A DNA stretch of 64,000 nt from an uncultured Aquimarina sp. (GCA_947498935.1 CANMMM010000001.1:310001-374000), one strand, 5' to 3'; positions 43,490 through 53,401 are shown, counted from the stretch's first letter. The notes: a model not told the origin generated them from the letters alone. Numbers and translations: made by a program.

Positions 43490-45625
43490 TTAGTTCTTAA
43501 TCGTAAGTGGATTTTTAGACCTACGTATATTGTTAATTTTCATATCCTCTAATACACTCAATGCTTCTTCTACATACACATCTTTACTTAGACTCGTATG
43601 CCATCTTTTTCTTTTTTCTTCTAGAATGGTATCTTTCTTCATCAATTCCTTCTCATAAGGCAATGACTCAAAAGTAAGATTCGTTTGGTAATCGTTTAGT
43701 TTTTCGAAACGCTCTGCTTGCTGCTCATTCAGCATGATGTTTTCTTTATACTTATTATAATTTAATGAATATACATTCACATCTCTTTTTTCTCGTACCC
43801 ACTTCGCATTCTCTTCTATTAATTTTAGTTGTTCATTAGTGGCCATACGCGTTTTACTGTTATTGATCGTTTGATCAAAATCGATATAACCATCCCATAA
43901 TGTATAATCAGCAGCAGGGATTTTATCCCAAGGAAGTGGATTTTCTTGATCTTTTTCTCCGATATCTATATAGCTATACCTGTCTGGTACTACAACATCA
44001 CTTTTTACTCCTTCTAATTGTGTAGATCCTCCGTTTACTCTATAGAACTTTTGAGTCGTTAGTTTTAATGCTCCTAAATCTCCAAAATCATTACTACGCA
44101 TCCATCGGTTTAGATCCATTACGTTCTGTACCGTACCTTTTCCATACGTTTGCTTACTACCTATAATAATAGCGCGCTTATAGTCTTGCATGGCTGCCGC
44201 TAAAATTTCTGAAGCTGATGCCGATAATTCATTCACTAAGATCACTAAAGGACCATCCCATAAGATACTTCTATCTTTGTCGCTTAATACTTCTGGAGAT
44301 TCTCCTTTGGTACGCACTTGTACTATAGGCCCTTTATCTATAAACAACCCTGCTATATCAACTACCGTCTGTAATGATCCTCCACCATTATCTCGTAGAT
44401 CTACAACCAAACCATCCATATTCTCTTTTTTAAGACGAATAATCTCTTGTTTAACATCTTTGGCTGCATTTCGCTGATTGTAGTCTTGCATATTAAAATA
44501 GAACTTCGGTAGATTGATAATCCCAAAGGTCTTATCATTCTTTTTTACCACAGAAGATTTTGCATATGTTTCTTCTAGTTCTACTACATCTCTAATAATA
44601 TCTATGTTCTCGATTGTACCGTCTACTTTCTTTACAGTCAGCGTTACTTTCGTTCCTTTAGGCCCTTTGATTAAACTTACAGCATCATCTAATCGCATTC
44701 CTACGATACTTACAGGCTCTACTTCATCCTCTTGTTTCACTTTCATAATCAAGTCTCCTACCTCTATTTCATTTCCTCTCCATGCCGGACCACCAGATAT
44801 GATTTCGATAATTTTCACATTATCATTTTTCTTTTGCAGACGCGCTCCGATTCCTTCTAATTTACCAGACATAGCGATATCAAAACGATCTTTATCCTGT
44901 GGTGCGAAGTAAAATGTGTGAGGATCAAATTCCTCTACAATAGAATTGATATAAATAGAAAACCAATCTTTTCTTTGCAGGTCATCTGCAAACTCAAAAT
45001 ACTCCTTCAAAGAACCCTTCGTAATCTCTCTAGCTTCATTTTCTAAAACCACTGCTGTTTTTCGCTTGTATTCTTTATTCTTAGTAATAGAATCTACTTG
45101 CTCATCTACTTTTTCATAATAACTAGACAGTGCATTGAATTTAAGTTGTAATCTCCAGCGATTTTTCATCTCCTCTTTATTCTTTGCATATGCTAACTGC
45201 TCATAATCGGTATTGATAGCTTCCTCCTTCTCGAAATTAAAAGGTACTTCTAGAATCTCTAGATATAATTTTCTAGACTCACGCATACGTTCTTGCAATC
45301 GCTCATAGGTACGATTGAAAAAAGAAATTTCTTTATCTCTGATTTGGTCATCTATCAGGGTTTCAAATTTCTTAAACTCATCGATATCACTCTGATAAAA
45401 ATATCTTTTTAAAGGGTCTAATGCATCTATGTAATCTACAAACACTTCTTTAGAAAAATCATCATTAATGGTCTTTGCATCATAATGCCCTTTGCTTAGC
45501 ACATAACTAATAAGATCTATTAAGATTCTGTCTTTATCCGGGTCTCCTTCCATTTTAGTAGTAAAACTACAAGATGCTGCAGAAAGAAATACAGCTAGCA
45601 TTAATACCAAAAAACTCTTTTTCAT
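43490..45625 (-). CDS. prc: C-terminal processing peptidase (Prc/Tsp, S41A), lipoprotein
   Basis: A 711-residue protease. The signal peptide ends in a lipobox (LSAASC, Cys19). An N-terminal domain (30-230) precedes a PDZ domain (about 245-335, FDIAMSGKLEGIGARLQ) and the S41 core with DLRDNGGGSLQ, the Ser in NELSASASEILAAAMQDY and the Lys in GSKQTYGKGTVQ (Ser-Lys dyad). The C-terminal Tsp_C domain follows. It cleaves proteins from their C-termini in the periplasm and takes part in envelope upkeep. It is in tandem with the OppC-like gene. Confidence 0.95.
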   Translation of the reverse strand: MKKSFLVLMLAVFLSAASCSFTTKMEGDPDKDRILIDLISYVLSKGHYDAKTINDDFSKEVFVDYIDALDPLKRYFYQSDIDEFKKFETLIDDQIRDKEISFFNRTYERLQERMRESRKLYLEILEVPFNFEKEEAINTDYEQLAYAKNKEEMKNRWRLQLKFNALSSYYEKVDEQVDSITKNKEYKRKTAVVLENEAREITKGSLKEYFEFADDLQRKDWFSIYINSIVEEFDPHTFYFAPQDKDRFDIAMSGKLEGIGARLQKKNDNVKIIEIISGGPAWRGNEIEVGDLIMKVKQEDEVEPVSIVGMRLDDAVSLIKGPKGTKVTLTVKKVDGTIENIDIIRDVVELEETYAKSSVVKKNDKTFGIINLPKFYFNMQDYNQRNAAKDVKQEIIRLKKENMDGLVVDLRDNGGGSLQTVVDIAGLFIDKGPIVQVRTKGESPEVLSDKDRSILWDGPLVILVNELSASASEILAAAMQDYKRAIIIGSKQTYGKGTVQNVMDLNRWMRSNDFGDLGALKLTTQKFYRVNGGSTQLEGVKSDVVVPDRYSYIDIGEKDQENPLPWDKIPAADYTLWDGYIDFDQTINNSKTRMATNEQLKLIEENAKWVREKRDVNVYSLNYNKYKENIMLNEQQAERFEKLNDYQTNLTFESLPYEKELMKKDTILEEKRKRWHTSLSKDVYVEEALSVLEDMKINNIRRSKNPLTIKN

Positions 45626-45865
45626 ACGCTTATTTTGTTTTTGATGATCTTATAAAATTTCCGCAGTTTCATTCATTCACCACCTGCTTACTTTTCTATA
45701 TATTCATTTCTATTAAGGGGTTCTGACAAATTACACTAAAAATTATGCCAACGACAAGTAATAATACTAAAATTTTCTTAAAAGAACTAATATTATGTAC
45801 ACATACTTACGAATCTAATTTTTAGCATAAAATAATGTATTTTTACAAACGAAAAAAACAAATCG

Positions 45866-46648
45866 ATGTTACAAGAAAAACCACTAATTTTAGTGACCAA
45901 TGACGATGGTATCACGGCACCGGGTATCCGAGCTTTAATCAGCATACTTACCGACATAGGAGATATTTTTGTTGTAGCACCAGACAGCCCACAAAGCGGC
46001 ATGGGACATGCCATCACTATCAATAACACCCTGTTTTGCAACCCAGTAGTCATTGACAAAGATGGATCACAAACTGAATACAGTTGTTCTGGTACTCCTG
46101 TAGATTGTGTAAAAATCGCTACCCGACAACTATTACCCAGAAAACCTGATCTTTGTGTAAGTGGTATCAATCATGGATCGAATTCTGCCATTAATGTCAT
46201 TTATTCAGGTACGATGAGTGCTGCTGTCGAAGCAGGTATTGAAGGTATACCTGCCATTGGTTTTTCATTGTGTGACTACAGCTTACAAGCAGATTTTGAA
46301 CCTGCTAGGAAATATGTAAAAAAGATCATCAAAAACGTATTGACACATGGCCTTCAAAAAGGAGTAGTCCTCAATGTAAACATCCCGAAAATACCCGAAA
46401 ACGAAATCAAAGGCATGAAAATCTGTCGCCAAGCCCATGCACATTGGGAAGAAGATTTTGACAAGCGTATCAACCCTATGGGCAAAGAGTACTATTGGCT
46501 ATCAGGACGGTTTATCAATGAAGACAAAGGAGAAGACACAGACGAATGGGCACTCGCTAATGGATACATCTCCATTGTACCCACTCAATTTGATCTTACC
46601 GCACATCATTATATCCAAGAATTAAACAATTGGGCACTCAATGATTAA
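45866..46648 (+). CDS. surE: 5'/3'-nucleotidase SurE
   Basis: A 260-residue metal-dependent nucleoside-monophosphate phosphatase. Metal motif LVTNDDGITAPGI, then APDSPQSGMGHAIT, CSGTPVDCVK and SGINHGSNSAINVIYSGTMS are all intact. It heads a cluster with a small membrane protein (8-bp overlap), lpxB and an NlpC/P60 lipoprotein, a gene order common in flavobacteria. Confidence 0.96.
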   Translation: MLQEKPLILVTNDDGITAPGIRALISILTDIGDIFVVAPDSPQSGMGHAITINNTLFCNPVVIDKDGSQTEYSCSGTPVDCVKIATRQLLPRKPDLCVSGINHGSNSAINVIYSGTMSAAVEAGIEGIPAIGFSLCDYSLQADFEPARKYVKKIIKNVLTHGLQKGVVLNVNIPKIPENEIKGMKICRQAHAHWEEDFDKRINPMGKEYYWLSGRFINEDKGEDTDEWALANGYISIVPTQFDLTAHHYIQELNNWALND

Positions 46649-46922
46649 AAAAGAAATTACCATTGGATTTGTAACTGGTATTATTGCCAATTGCATCGGA
46701 GTACTATTGTACATAGCACTATTTTCTGATCTAAAAATAAAAACAACATTAGTAGCCGCTAAAGAGAATAATGTATTAGGAAGTTTGATTGCCCTAGGAG
46801 CAGTTTTGAACCTACTTGTTTTCTTTTTGTTTTTAAACCAAAACAAACCTTACAGAGCACGCGGCGTACTATTAGCCACACTCATTGCTGCTGTATATAT
46901 CGCAATAAGCAAATTTAGTTAA
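46641..46922 (+). CDS. Small membrane protein between surE and lpxB
   Basis: A 93-residue protein with three hydrophobic segments (about 8-28, 45-65 and 75-90) and short charged loops. Its ATG lies in the surE stop region (8-bp overlap), and lpxB begins 22 bp after it. No function is known to me; the conserved position beside lpxB hints at lipid A or envelope biology. Confidence 0.75.
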   Translation: MIKKEITIGFVTGIIANCIGVLLYIALFSDLKIKTTLVAAKENNVLGSLIALGAVLNLLVFFLFLNQNKPYRARGVLLATLIAAVYIAISKFS

Positions 46923-46944
46923 CCCAACAAAGGAAAACGACTCC

Positions 46945-48054
46945 ATGAAATACTATCTTATCGCAGGAGAAGCATCTGGTGACTTACACGGCGCTAATCT
47001 CATGAAATCTATCCTTAAAAAAGACCCTGAAGCTGAATTTCGATTTTGGGGAGGAGATTTGATGCAGCAAGTAGGTGGAACCATCGTAGTACACTACAAG
47101 GAAAGAGCCTTTATGGGATTCTCCGAGGTCTTCTTTAACCTGCTAAAAATCTTAGGATTTATCAAACACTGCAAAAAAGATATTGCTGAGTATCGACCCG
47201 ACGCATTGATTCTTATAGACAATTCTGGATTCAATCTACGCATTGCTAAATGGGCAAAAATCAATGGATTTACCACACATTACTACATCAGTCCACAAGT
47301 ATGGGCTTCTAGAGCTGGCAGAGTAAAAAAGATCAAAGCCTATGTAGATCATATGTATGTCATTCTCCCATTCGTACAACGCTTTTATGAGACCTATGAC
47401 TACCCCGTACATTTTGTAGGACACCCACTCATCGACGCCATCGCTGCTCATGAACAAGTCATGCCCGCAGATTTTAAACAACAGTACCAACTCGATGATC
47501 GCCCGATCATCGCTATATTGCCAGGCAGTAGAAAACAAGAAATCAAAAAAATGCTATCCGTAATGCTAAGTGTTGTCGATGATTTCCCTGCTTATCAATT
47601 TATCATTGCAGGTGCTCCTAGTCAAGAAGCTGATTTTTACACCCCCTTTATCAAAAAAGAAGGCGTGCATCTGGTCATGAATCGCACCTATGATATCCTA
47701 AGCCTTAGTAGTGCCGCCCTAGTAACCTCTGGAACCGCTACTTTAGAAACCGCACTTTTTAAAGTACCCCAAGTCGTTTGCTACAAAGGCAACGCACTTT
47801 CCTACCAAATTGCAAAGAGAATCATTCAATTAGAATACATCTCTTTAGTCAATTTGATCATGGACAAACCCGTAGTCACAGAATTAATACAAGATGATTT
47901 AAACACCCATCGATTGCGCCAAGAACTTACAACCATTACAGACGATTACCAACGTGCTGTAATGTTCTTAGCATATTACGACTTAGAAAAGAAACTAGGA
48001 GGCAAAGGCGCTAGTGATAAAACAGCCTCTTTAATTACCCAAACCCTACATTAA
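46945..48054 (+). CDS. lpxB: Lipid-A-disaccharide synthase
   Basis: A 369-residue GT19 glycosyltransferase that joins UDP-2,3-diacylglucosamine and lipid X on the inner membrane. YYLIAGEASGDLHGANLMK at the start, the ALILIDNSGFNLRIAKWAK and YYISPQVWASRAGRVKKIK motifs, VGHPLID, ILPGSRKQEIKK and VTSGTATLETALFKVPQVVCYK match the family throughout. Length is normal. Confidence 0.97.
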   Translation: MKYYLIAGEASGDLHGANLMKSILKKDPEAEFRFWGGDLMQQVGGTIVVHYKERAFMGFSEVFFNLLKILGFIKHCKKDIAEYRPDALILIDNSGFNLRIAKWAKINGFTTHYYISPQVWASRAGRVKKIKAYVDHMYVILPFVQRFYETYDYPVHFVGHPLIDAIAAHEQVMPADFKQQYQLDDRPIIAILPGSRKQEIKKMLSVMLSVVDDFPAYQFIIAGAPSQEADFYTPFIKKEGVHLVMNRTYDILSLSSAALVTSGTATLETALFKVPQVVCYKGNALSYQIAKRIIQLEYISLVNLIMDKPVVTELIQDDLNTHRLRQELTTITDDYQRAVMFLAYYDLEKKLGGKGASDKTASLITQTLH

Positions 48055-48066
48055 TACGCAAGTATC

Positions 48067-48576
48067 ATGAGACAAATTATATACCTACTCTGCATCTCCC
48101 TTTTGATCGCCTCCTGTGGTGGTACTAAAAAGAAATATCGCAGTACGAACTCTTCTACGAGTAAGCAAAGCAATACCCGCTATATAAAACCCAGCAAAAA
48201 GGCCAAAAGTATCATCCAATATGCCAAAACATTTCAGGGTACGAAATACAAATATGGAGGTACAACTAGAAAAGGAATGGACTGCTCTGGACTCATCTAC
48301 ACCTCCTTTAAAAAAGAAGCCGTGGTACTCCCTAGAACCTCACGTGCCATGTCTACACAAGGACAAAAAGTTGCACTGAAAAAAGTAGCTCCTGGAGACC
48401 TCCTATTTTTCAAAACCAATAAAAACAAAAACGTAGTCAATCATGTAGGACTCGTAGTAGCCGTAGGCAAAGATATTTTATTCATCCACTCTTCTAGTTC
48501 CAAAGGCGTTACCATCTCTAGCCTGCAAGAACGCTATTGGAATGGCAATTTCGTAAGTGCACGTAGAGTTTTATAA
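48067..48576 (+). CDS. NlpC/P60 cell-wall peptidase, lipoprotein
   Basis: A 169-residue secreted C40 peptidase. Lipobox at LLIASC (Cys17), a basic Ser/Lys-rich linker (20-55), then the catalytic domain: Cys in GMDCSGLIYTSF, His in VNHVGLVV and the third polar residue in FIHSSSSKG. It hydrolyses stem-peptide bonds in peptidoglycan. It is the last gene of the surE-lpxB cluster and is followed by a family-1 repeat. Confidence 0.93.
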   Translation: MRQIIYLLCISLLIASCGGTKKKYRSTNSSTSKQSNTRYIKPSKKAKSIIQYAKTFQGTKYKYGGTTRKGMDCSGLIYTSFKKEAVVLPRTSRAMSTQGQKVALKKVAPGDLLFFKTNKNKNVVNHVGLVVAVGKDILFIHSSSSKGVTISSLQERYWNGNFVSARRVL

Positions 48577-48602
48577 TATGTAATAATTTACATTTTGGGT
48601 AT

Positions 48603-48689
48603 GGGCGTTCCCCAAGGGTCGGGCTATCCGCTGTATCTTTTTTGGTTTTACAGAAAACCAAAAAAGGATGCCGCTCCTATCCCTAACGC
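48603..48689 (-). repeat. Family-1 dispersed repeat, copy E (hairpin subtype)
   Basis: An 87-bp copy in reverse orientation: GGGCGTTCCCCAAGGGTCGG, CTATCCGCTGTATC at one end and GGATGCCGCTCCTATCCCTA, ACGC at the other. Instead of the AATCCCACAG...GCGAGG core it carries a palindrome, TCTTTTTTGGTTTT(ACAG)AAAACCAAAAAAGGA, so family 1 has two interchangeable cores. Confidence 0.92.
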
Positions 48690-48690
48690 A

Positions 48691-48817
48691 AAAACTAGTG
48701 ACATGATCAAATACAGTGATTTTTTGTTACATAGCAGCGCTACGAAACTCAAAAATCGCAAAATTTGAAGGCAAAATCTTCGGTTTTAGCTGAAATCAAA
48801 AAAGTTTAAACCACTTC
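48691..48817 (+). repeat. Family-2 element, 5'-truncated copy D
   Basis: Matches family 2 from ATGATCAAATACAGTGATTT through GTTACATAGCAGCGCTACG to the right end AAAGTTTAAACCACTTC; the left terminal repeat is missing. It abuts family-1 copy E, as copy B abuts the decayed copy G. Confidence 0.85.
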
Positions 48818-48900
48818 AAAAATAAAATCACCAAAAAAGGGTAACATTTTAGCTGTTTCTGACATTAATTATAACACAATGACTCTTAAACACCTATTTC

Positions 48901-50964
48901 ATGCCACGCTTATACAAACTAAGCCATCACCCATTTCTCATACTCAGCACCTCTTTAGTAATTGGCATTCTTCTTGGGCACCACCTTACATGGTCTTTTT
49001 CATCCTTAATCATAGCACAGGGAGTGTGCATTGCAGGACTTATTATCTCTTGGAAATATGCCCGAAAAATATTTCGGCGTTCTTATGGGTTTACACTTTT
49101 CGTCATACTAACTTTTATAGCTTTTGGAGTCATTCGCACACAAATGCAACTCCCAAAAAATATCCCTAATCATTACAGTCATTTCTCATTCTCAAAAAAT
49201 ACGGATACCATACACCGCATCCATTTTTATATCAAAGAACAACTAAAACCCACTCCACATTACCATAAATATGCAATCAATATACTTTCTTTAGACAACC
49301 ACACAGCGACAGGAACACTATTGCTCAACATCCCAAAAAACACGAATGCGCTACATACCTTAGAAGTCGGCAACCAGTATCTGAGTACGCAAACACCGAT
49401 ACCCGTTCCTACGGCGCACAATCCACAGCAATTCGATTACGCTTCATACCTGCAGAAACAACATATGTATCATCAAATCACCATCAATAATGATGCTCTT
49501 ATCGATACCGATACTCCCATAACCACTATCTACAGCATAGCCCATTCCATACGGGCATCAATCCAGCAAGCACTACAACACTACTCCTTTACCGATCAGC
49601 AGCTCGCCCTCATCAATGCCCTGATACTGGGGCAACGCCAACAAATTGATGCTACAACAGTAACTGATTATCAAAAAGCAGGTGCAGCACATCTACTCGC
49701 TATTTCTGGGCTTCATATGGGACTATTCGTACTTTTTATACACTACCTACTCGCCCCACTTCGGCATTTCAGAAAAGGAGCTGTCCTCCAAACATTGGTC
49801 TCCATACTATGCCTATGGTGTTTTGCCATTGTAGCAGGATTATCGCCATCAATACTCAGAGCAGCAACCATGTTTTCTTTTATCGCTATTGGCATGCACC
49901 TCAATACAATGAAAAACACATACAATTCCATATATATAGCCTTATTTTTACTACTTTGTTACGACCCCATGCTCTTATTTCAGATAGGGTTTCAGCTTAG
50001 TTTTTTAGCTGTATTTTCCATTCTACATATCCACCCATTACTTACTAAATACTACAGCCCTCGTTATTATATCGATACCGTTTTATGGAACACACTGACC
50101 GTTAGTATCGCAGCGCAACTAGGACTTGCACCACTCACACTGTTTTATTTCCATCAATTCCCATTACTATTTTTAGTCAGTAACCTGCTTATTATACCAT
50201 TACTAGGATGTATTATTGGAGGAGGAATTATAATCGTCTTGCTTGCCATACTGCGCCAATTACCCAATTGGATGGTAGATAGCTATGGCAGTATCATAGA
50301 TACTTTAAACAATAGCATTCATTGGATCGCTGCCCAAGACGCATTTGTACTCACAGACATTCCTTTTTCTTGGAGAATGCTACTCGCTAGTTACCTATTG
50401 GGCTGCATGCTATTATGGATAATACAAAAATACACTCCCCAAAAAATATATGGCGTACTCATTGCACTACTCATGATAGCCAGTATATATAGTTATGAAA
50501 CCTATACACACCATCACCAAAAAGAATTCATTATTTTTCATCAGTACAGAGCCACTGCTATTGGTGTGTTAGAAGGAAAACAGTTCGAAGTGTATCACAA
50601 TTCGCTATGCAATACCCAAACAGCACACTATACATTCACTAACTATGCAGCATACCATAAGGCTACACATACAGAGATACATTCATTACAAAACGTGTAT
50701 CAATATCAACAACAAAAAGTATTAATCGTAGACAGCACAGGAATTTATAATGTACAAGGATTTACACCAGATATCGTATTACTATCAGCCTCCCCAAAAA
50801 TACATTTAGATCGTCTGCTATGTGACATACGCCCCAAATACATTGTAGCAGATGGCAGTAATTATACCAGTTATATAAACCTGTGGGAAGCTAGCTGTAA
50901 ACAAAAGAACATTCCTTTTTATCGCACTGATAGACAAGGTGCTTTTATACTACCCATTGATTGA
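48901..50964 (+). CDS. comEC: ComEC/Rec2 DNA-uptake channel
   Basis: A 687-residue membrane protein. Three N-terminal helices (10-85), an OB-like periplasmic part (100-215, with the PQQFDYASYLQKQHMYHQ stretch), then the competence domain with many helices (about 240-540), including AGAAHLLAISGLHMGLFVLF and AGLSPSILRAATMF, the family signatures. The C-terminal 140 residues are a reduced metallo-beta-lactamase-like region without the HxHxDH motif, as in most Bacteroidota. It carries single-stranded DNA across the inner membrane in natural transformation. Confidence 0.93.
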   Translation: MPRLYKLSHHPFLILSTSLVIGILLGHHLTWSFSSLIIAQGVCIAGLIISWKYARKIFRRSYGFTLFVILTFIAFGVIRTQMQLPKNIPNHYSHFSFSKNTDTIHRIHFYIKEQLKPTPHYHKYAINILSLDNHTATGTLLLNIPKNTNALHTLEVGNQYLSTQTPIPVPTAHNPQQFDYASYLQKQHMYHQITINNDALIDTDTPITTIYSIAHSIRASIQQALQHYSFTDQQLALINALILGQRQQIDATTVTDYQKAGAAHLLAISGLHMGLFVLFIHYLLAPLRHFRKGAVLQTLVSILCLWCFAIVAGLSPSILRAATMFSFIAIGMHLNTMKNTYNSIYIALFLLLCYDPMLLFQIGFQLSFLAVFSILHIHPLLTKYYSPRYYIDTVLWNTLTVSIAAQLGLAPLTLFYFHQFPLLFLVSNLLIIPLLGCIIGGGIIIVLLAILRQLPNWMVDSYGSIIDTLNNSIHWIAAQDAFVLTDIPFSWRMLLASYLLGCMLLWIIQKYTPQKIYGVLIALLMIASIYSYETYTHHHQKEFIIFHQYRATAIGVLEGKQFEVYHNSLCNTQTAHYTFTNYAAYHKATHTEIHSLQNVYQYQQQKVLIVDSTGIYNVQGFTPDIVLLSASPKIHLDRLLCDIRPKYIVADGSNYTSYINLWEASCKQKNIPFYRTDRQGAFILPID

Positions 50965-50998
50965 TATATCCATCTAGGTAGTCTAGTTACAAGACGCT

Positions 50999-52288
50999 TT
51001 ACAATTGTGCGATTTCCTCTTGTAATTCTTCTTCGAATGGCTGCGATAATACATCTTCTACAATCGCACGTATATCTGGAATAACAGTTCGGGCTAATTT
51101 GGTCGGGCTATTAAATAATACGGTAATCCCTATATCCTCTTGCGGGTAGATAGCAATCTCGCTTCTATAGTTATTTACATACCCCCCATGATGTATGATC
51201 TTATGTGGGGTTCCTGTAACTTGATCTTTAAACATATGCACACGCCAGCCATAGGCATAATGCGAAGACTGATAGCCTTTCCATCGCTGGTAGTATTTAC
51301 TACGTCCTGGAATCGCTACCTGAGGACTAAATACCTGCGCCATTGTAGTCGCATCTAATATCTCTGGATGACTTCCTAACAAGAAACGCATATATTTTGC
51401 CATATCTGTAATACTCGCATTTACGCCTCCTGCTGCTACAGCATTGTAGTACTTTTTATTTATTTTTTGTTTGCGATACCTTCTGAATATTTTGCGATGA
51501 GGATATGCTTTATTTTTAGTATTCATAAAAGTAGCGTAATCTGTAGAAGCATTCTGCATATTCAAGGGGGCAAACAACTTGTTTTGCAACTCTTCTTGGT
51601 AAGAAATACCGCATCGCTTTTCGATCATCAGTCCTGCTAATCCAAAAGCTGCATTCTGGTAGCTATACACCTCCCCAGGTGCACCGATGGTGCGTAATTG
51701 ATCAAAATTACTAGCGATATCCTCTAAACCTACCCCATCTTCTACCAAATTCGTAAAACTATGGTATGGCAAGCCTGTAGTATGAGAAAGCACATGCGAC
51801 AAGGTAATCTCTTTGGTCACCGTAGCATTCGTCATTCTGAAGTTTGGGATATACTCCACCACTTTATCATTCCAATCTAAGGTACGATTCTGTACTTGTA
51901 TACCTGCCAGAATCCCTGCAAATCCTTTAGAAACTGACCCGATTCTAAATACTGTAGCAGTATCAATCTTAGCTTTTGATTTTTGTTTCTTTTTACCGAA
52001 TCCCCCTAAATATATGATAGAATCACATTTTACCACACCTACGGCAGCACCTATGATCTTTCTTTGTCGGATTGCCTTAGAGAAATAGACTGCTATAGCA
52101 CTTTCTAACCGTTTTTTATAAAAATCTGCAATTTCTGAAGTCTTGTCTTCTTCTTTAGAAGCTTTTACCAAATAAGCCGTTTCGGAAGTATCAACTTGGG
52201 AAGGCATTACTGAAGCGCTAGGTGTTACAAATACACCAACAACTACACAGCTTACCAGTAGGGCACTAATAATCAATCTCATGTTCAT
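50999..52288 (-). CDS. Serine hydrolase, class C beta-lactamase-like
   Basis: A 429-residue secreted enzyme. A signal peptide MNMRLIISALLVSCVVVGVF is followed by a linker (about 30-65) and the beta-lactamase/transpeptidase-like fold: SxxK as FRIGSVSKGFAG, YxN as YSYQNAAFG and a third motif near KIIHHGGYVNNY (HxG). The family holds DD-peptidases, esterases and beta-lactamases; the true role cannot be told. ATG 52288 is preferred over an upstream ATG at 52315 because it gives the better signal peptide. It converges with comEC. Confidence 0.9.
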   Translation of the reverse strand: MNMRLIISALLVSCVVVGVFVTPSASVMPSQVDTSETAYLVKASKEEDKTSEIADFYKKRLESAIAVYFSKAIRQRKIIGAAVGVVKCDSIIYLGGFGKKKQKSKAKIDTATVFRIGSVSKGFAGILAGIQVQNRTLDWNDKVVEYIPNFRMTNATVTKEITLSHVLSHTTGLPYHSFTNLVEDGVGLEDIASNFDQLRTIGAPGEVYSYQNAAFGLAGLMIEKRCGISYQEELQNKLFAPLNMQNASTDYATFMNTKNKAYPHRKIFRRYRKQKINKKYYNAVAAGGVNASITDMAKYMRFLLGSHPEILDATTMAQVFSPQVAIPGRSKYYQRWKGYQSSHYAYGWRVHMFKDQVTGTPHKIIHHGGYVNNYRSEIAIYPQEDIGITVLFNSPTKLARTVIPDIRAIVEDVLSQPFEEELQEEIAQL

Positions 52289-52315
52289 AAGTAGGGTATG
52301 TACTAAAAATTGCAA

Positions 52316-52978
52316 TTGTTTAAGAGGGGGAGTACAATTTTTAATCTAATTTTTAGATGATTTGATTTATTTTAATTTCTAACAAATATAAGCGATTATT
52401 TAGAACAAAACACCGCCTAACTACACATATCAGCGATATAATACACAACTTTAACACTTTCACCTGTTTAAAAGTACGCTAAAACACGCATAAGCATACC
52501 GTATCCGCATCTACACATCGCATCTTCAAACCTTTAACTATAAATACCAAAGGCTTCTATATACAATAACAGATTGTTGTATAAATTGTATTCTTAAGAA
52601 GAGTTTACTACTTTTTAACATAGTTATAAGAAACATAAGGTGTGAGATCTGATACGTTTCAAATTGAAAATAATATAAATATTTTGCTATTATCATTTTT
52701 CATTCATAAGTAACCATTTTTCTATTAGCAACTTTATGTACAAGTACTAGCTTTTCATTAAACCTAAAAAGCCTTGTCTGTTATTATACATTACTAGCAC
52801 CCGTTAATTTCAATTCGGAATAAAAATATAATCGTTTTTTTTACTAAAAAAGCAACTTTTGTATAACCGGAGCTGTAGCTCATACAGCCTATAGAGTCGT
52901 TTATACAATTGGAATTTTTCTAAGCACATAATTATATAAATTTGATCTTAAATCAATAAACTCTTTAAAACCAAAATT
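52316..52978. other. Gene-free 660-bp region with paired inverted repeats
   Basis: TATACAA (about 52560) and TTGTATA (about 52577) form one hairpin. Further right, TTGTATAA (52859-52866) pairs with TTATACAA (52901-52908) around an inner stem GCTGTA/TACAGC (52872-52877 and 52883-52888). No frame with protein character is present. Confidence 0.4.
52859..52908. other. Two-stem structured element ahead of a small lipoprotein gene
   Basis: An outer 8-bp perfect stem TTGTATAA/TTATACAA encloses an inner 6-bp hairpin GCTGTA-GCTCA-TACAGC and a 12-nt single-stranded part. It lies 70 bp before the ATG of the next gene. It could be an RNA leader structure or a protein-binding site; function unknown. Confidence 0.4.
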
Positions 52979-53401
52979 ATGTTAGTAAAAAAATTAAAAT
53001 TATTCACTTTAATTGGAATAGTATTCTTTATGTTCTCTTGTACTAAAGAATCTGTAAGTAATGAAACAGAAGAACCTTTAAATCTAGTAGAGACTATACA
53101 AGACACTGGAACATTGACTAAATCAAAACCTAGAATAAAAATGTGGGTTTCGGGTGGAGACGTTCTCACGAGTCGAGAAAAAAATATTTATGGAACTGGA
53201 CAATCTGGAAATTATTATGTAAAAACTGGAGCAACTTTAAACATTAGTAGCAGTCATTTTGGACCTAAAAAAATAATCATTAAAGATTATAATACTAAAC
53301 AAGTAATCCGTACTGATAGATTACGAGCTAATGGTAGTATTTATTATCTTCCAGGTACTGGTTTACCTAATAACATTAACGTTTTTGTTAGGAATCCTTA
53401 A
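52979..53401 (+). CDS. Small hypothetical lipoprotein
   Basis: A 140-residue protein. MLVKKLKLFTLIGIVFFMFSC is a lipoprotein signal peptide (Cys21), followed by an acidic linker (about 23-50) and a beta-rich mature domain of about 85 residues with GTGQSGNYYVKTGATLNISS and a Pro/Gly-rich end. I do not recognise the family. It stands alone between a gene-free region and a terminator-like hairpin. Confidence 0.65.
   Translation: MLVKKLKLFTLIGIVFFMFSCTKESVSNETEEPLNLVETIQDTGTLTKSKPRIKMWVSGGDVLTSREKNIYGTGQSGNYYVKTGATLNISSSHFGPKKIIIKDYNTKQVIRTDRLRANGSIYYLPGTGLPNNINVFVRNP

Larger units (their letters stand above)
48577..48900. other. 324-bp intergenic region made of two abutting repeats
   Basis: Holds family-1 copy E (48603-48689) followed at once by the truncated family-2 copy D. 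The rest carries AGGGTAACATTTTAGC (about 48839-48854), similar to AGGGTAACATTTTGATC near 2708. A 96-codon frame from 48879 is a shadow of comEC in another frame. No extra gene is seen. Confidence 0.5.

Noticed and set aside
48879-49169. A 96-codon frame overlapping the start of comEC
   Set aside because: It is out of frame with comEC, whose signature residues begin at 48901, and shows no protein features.
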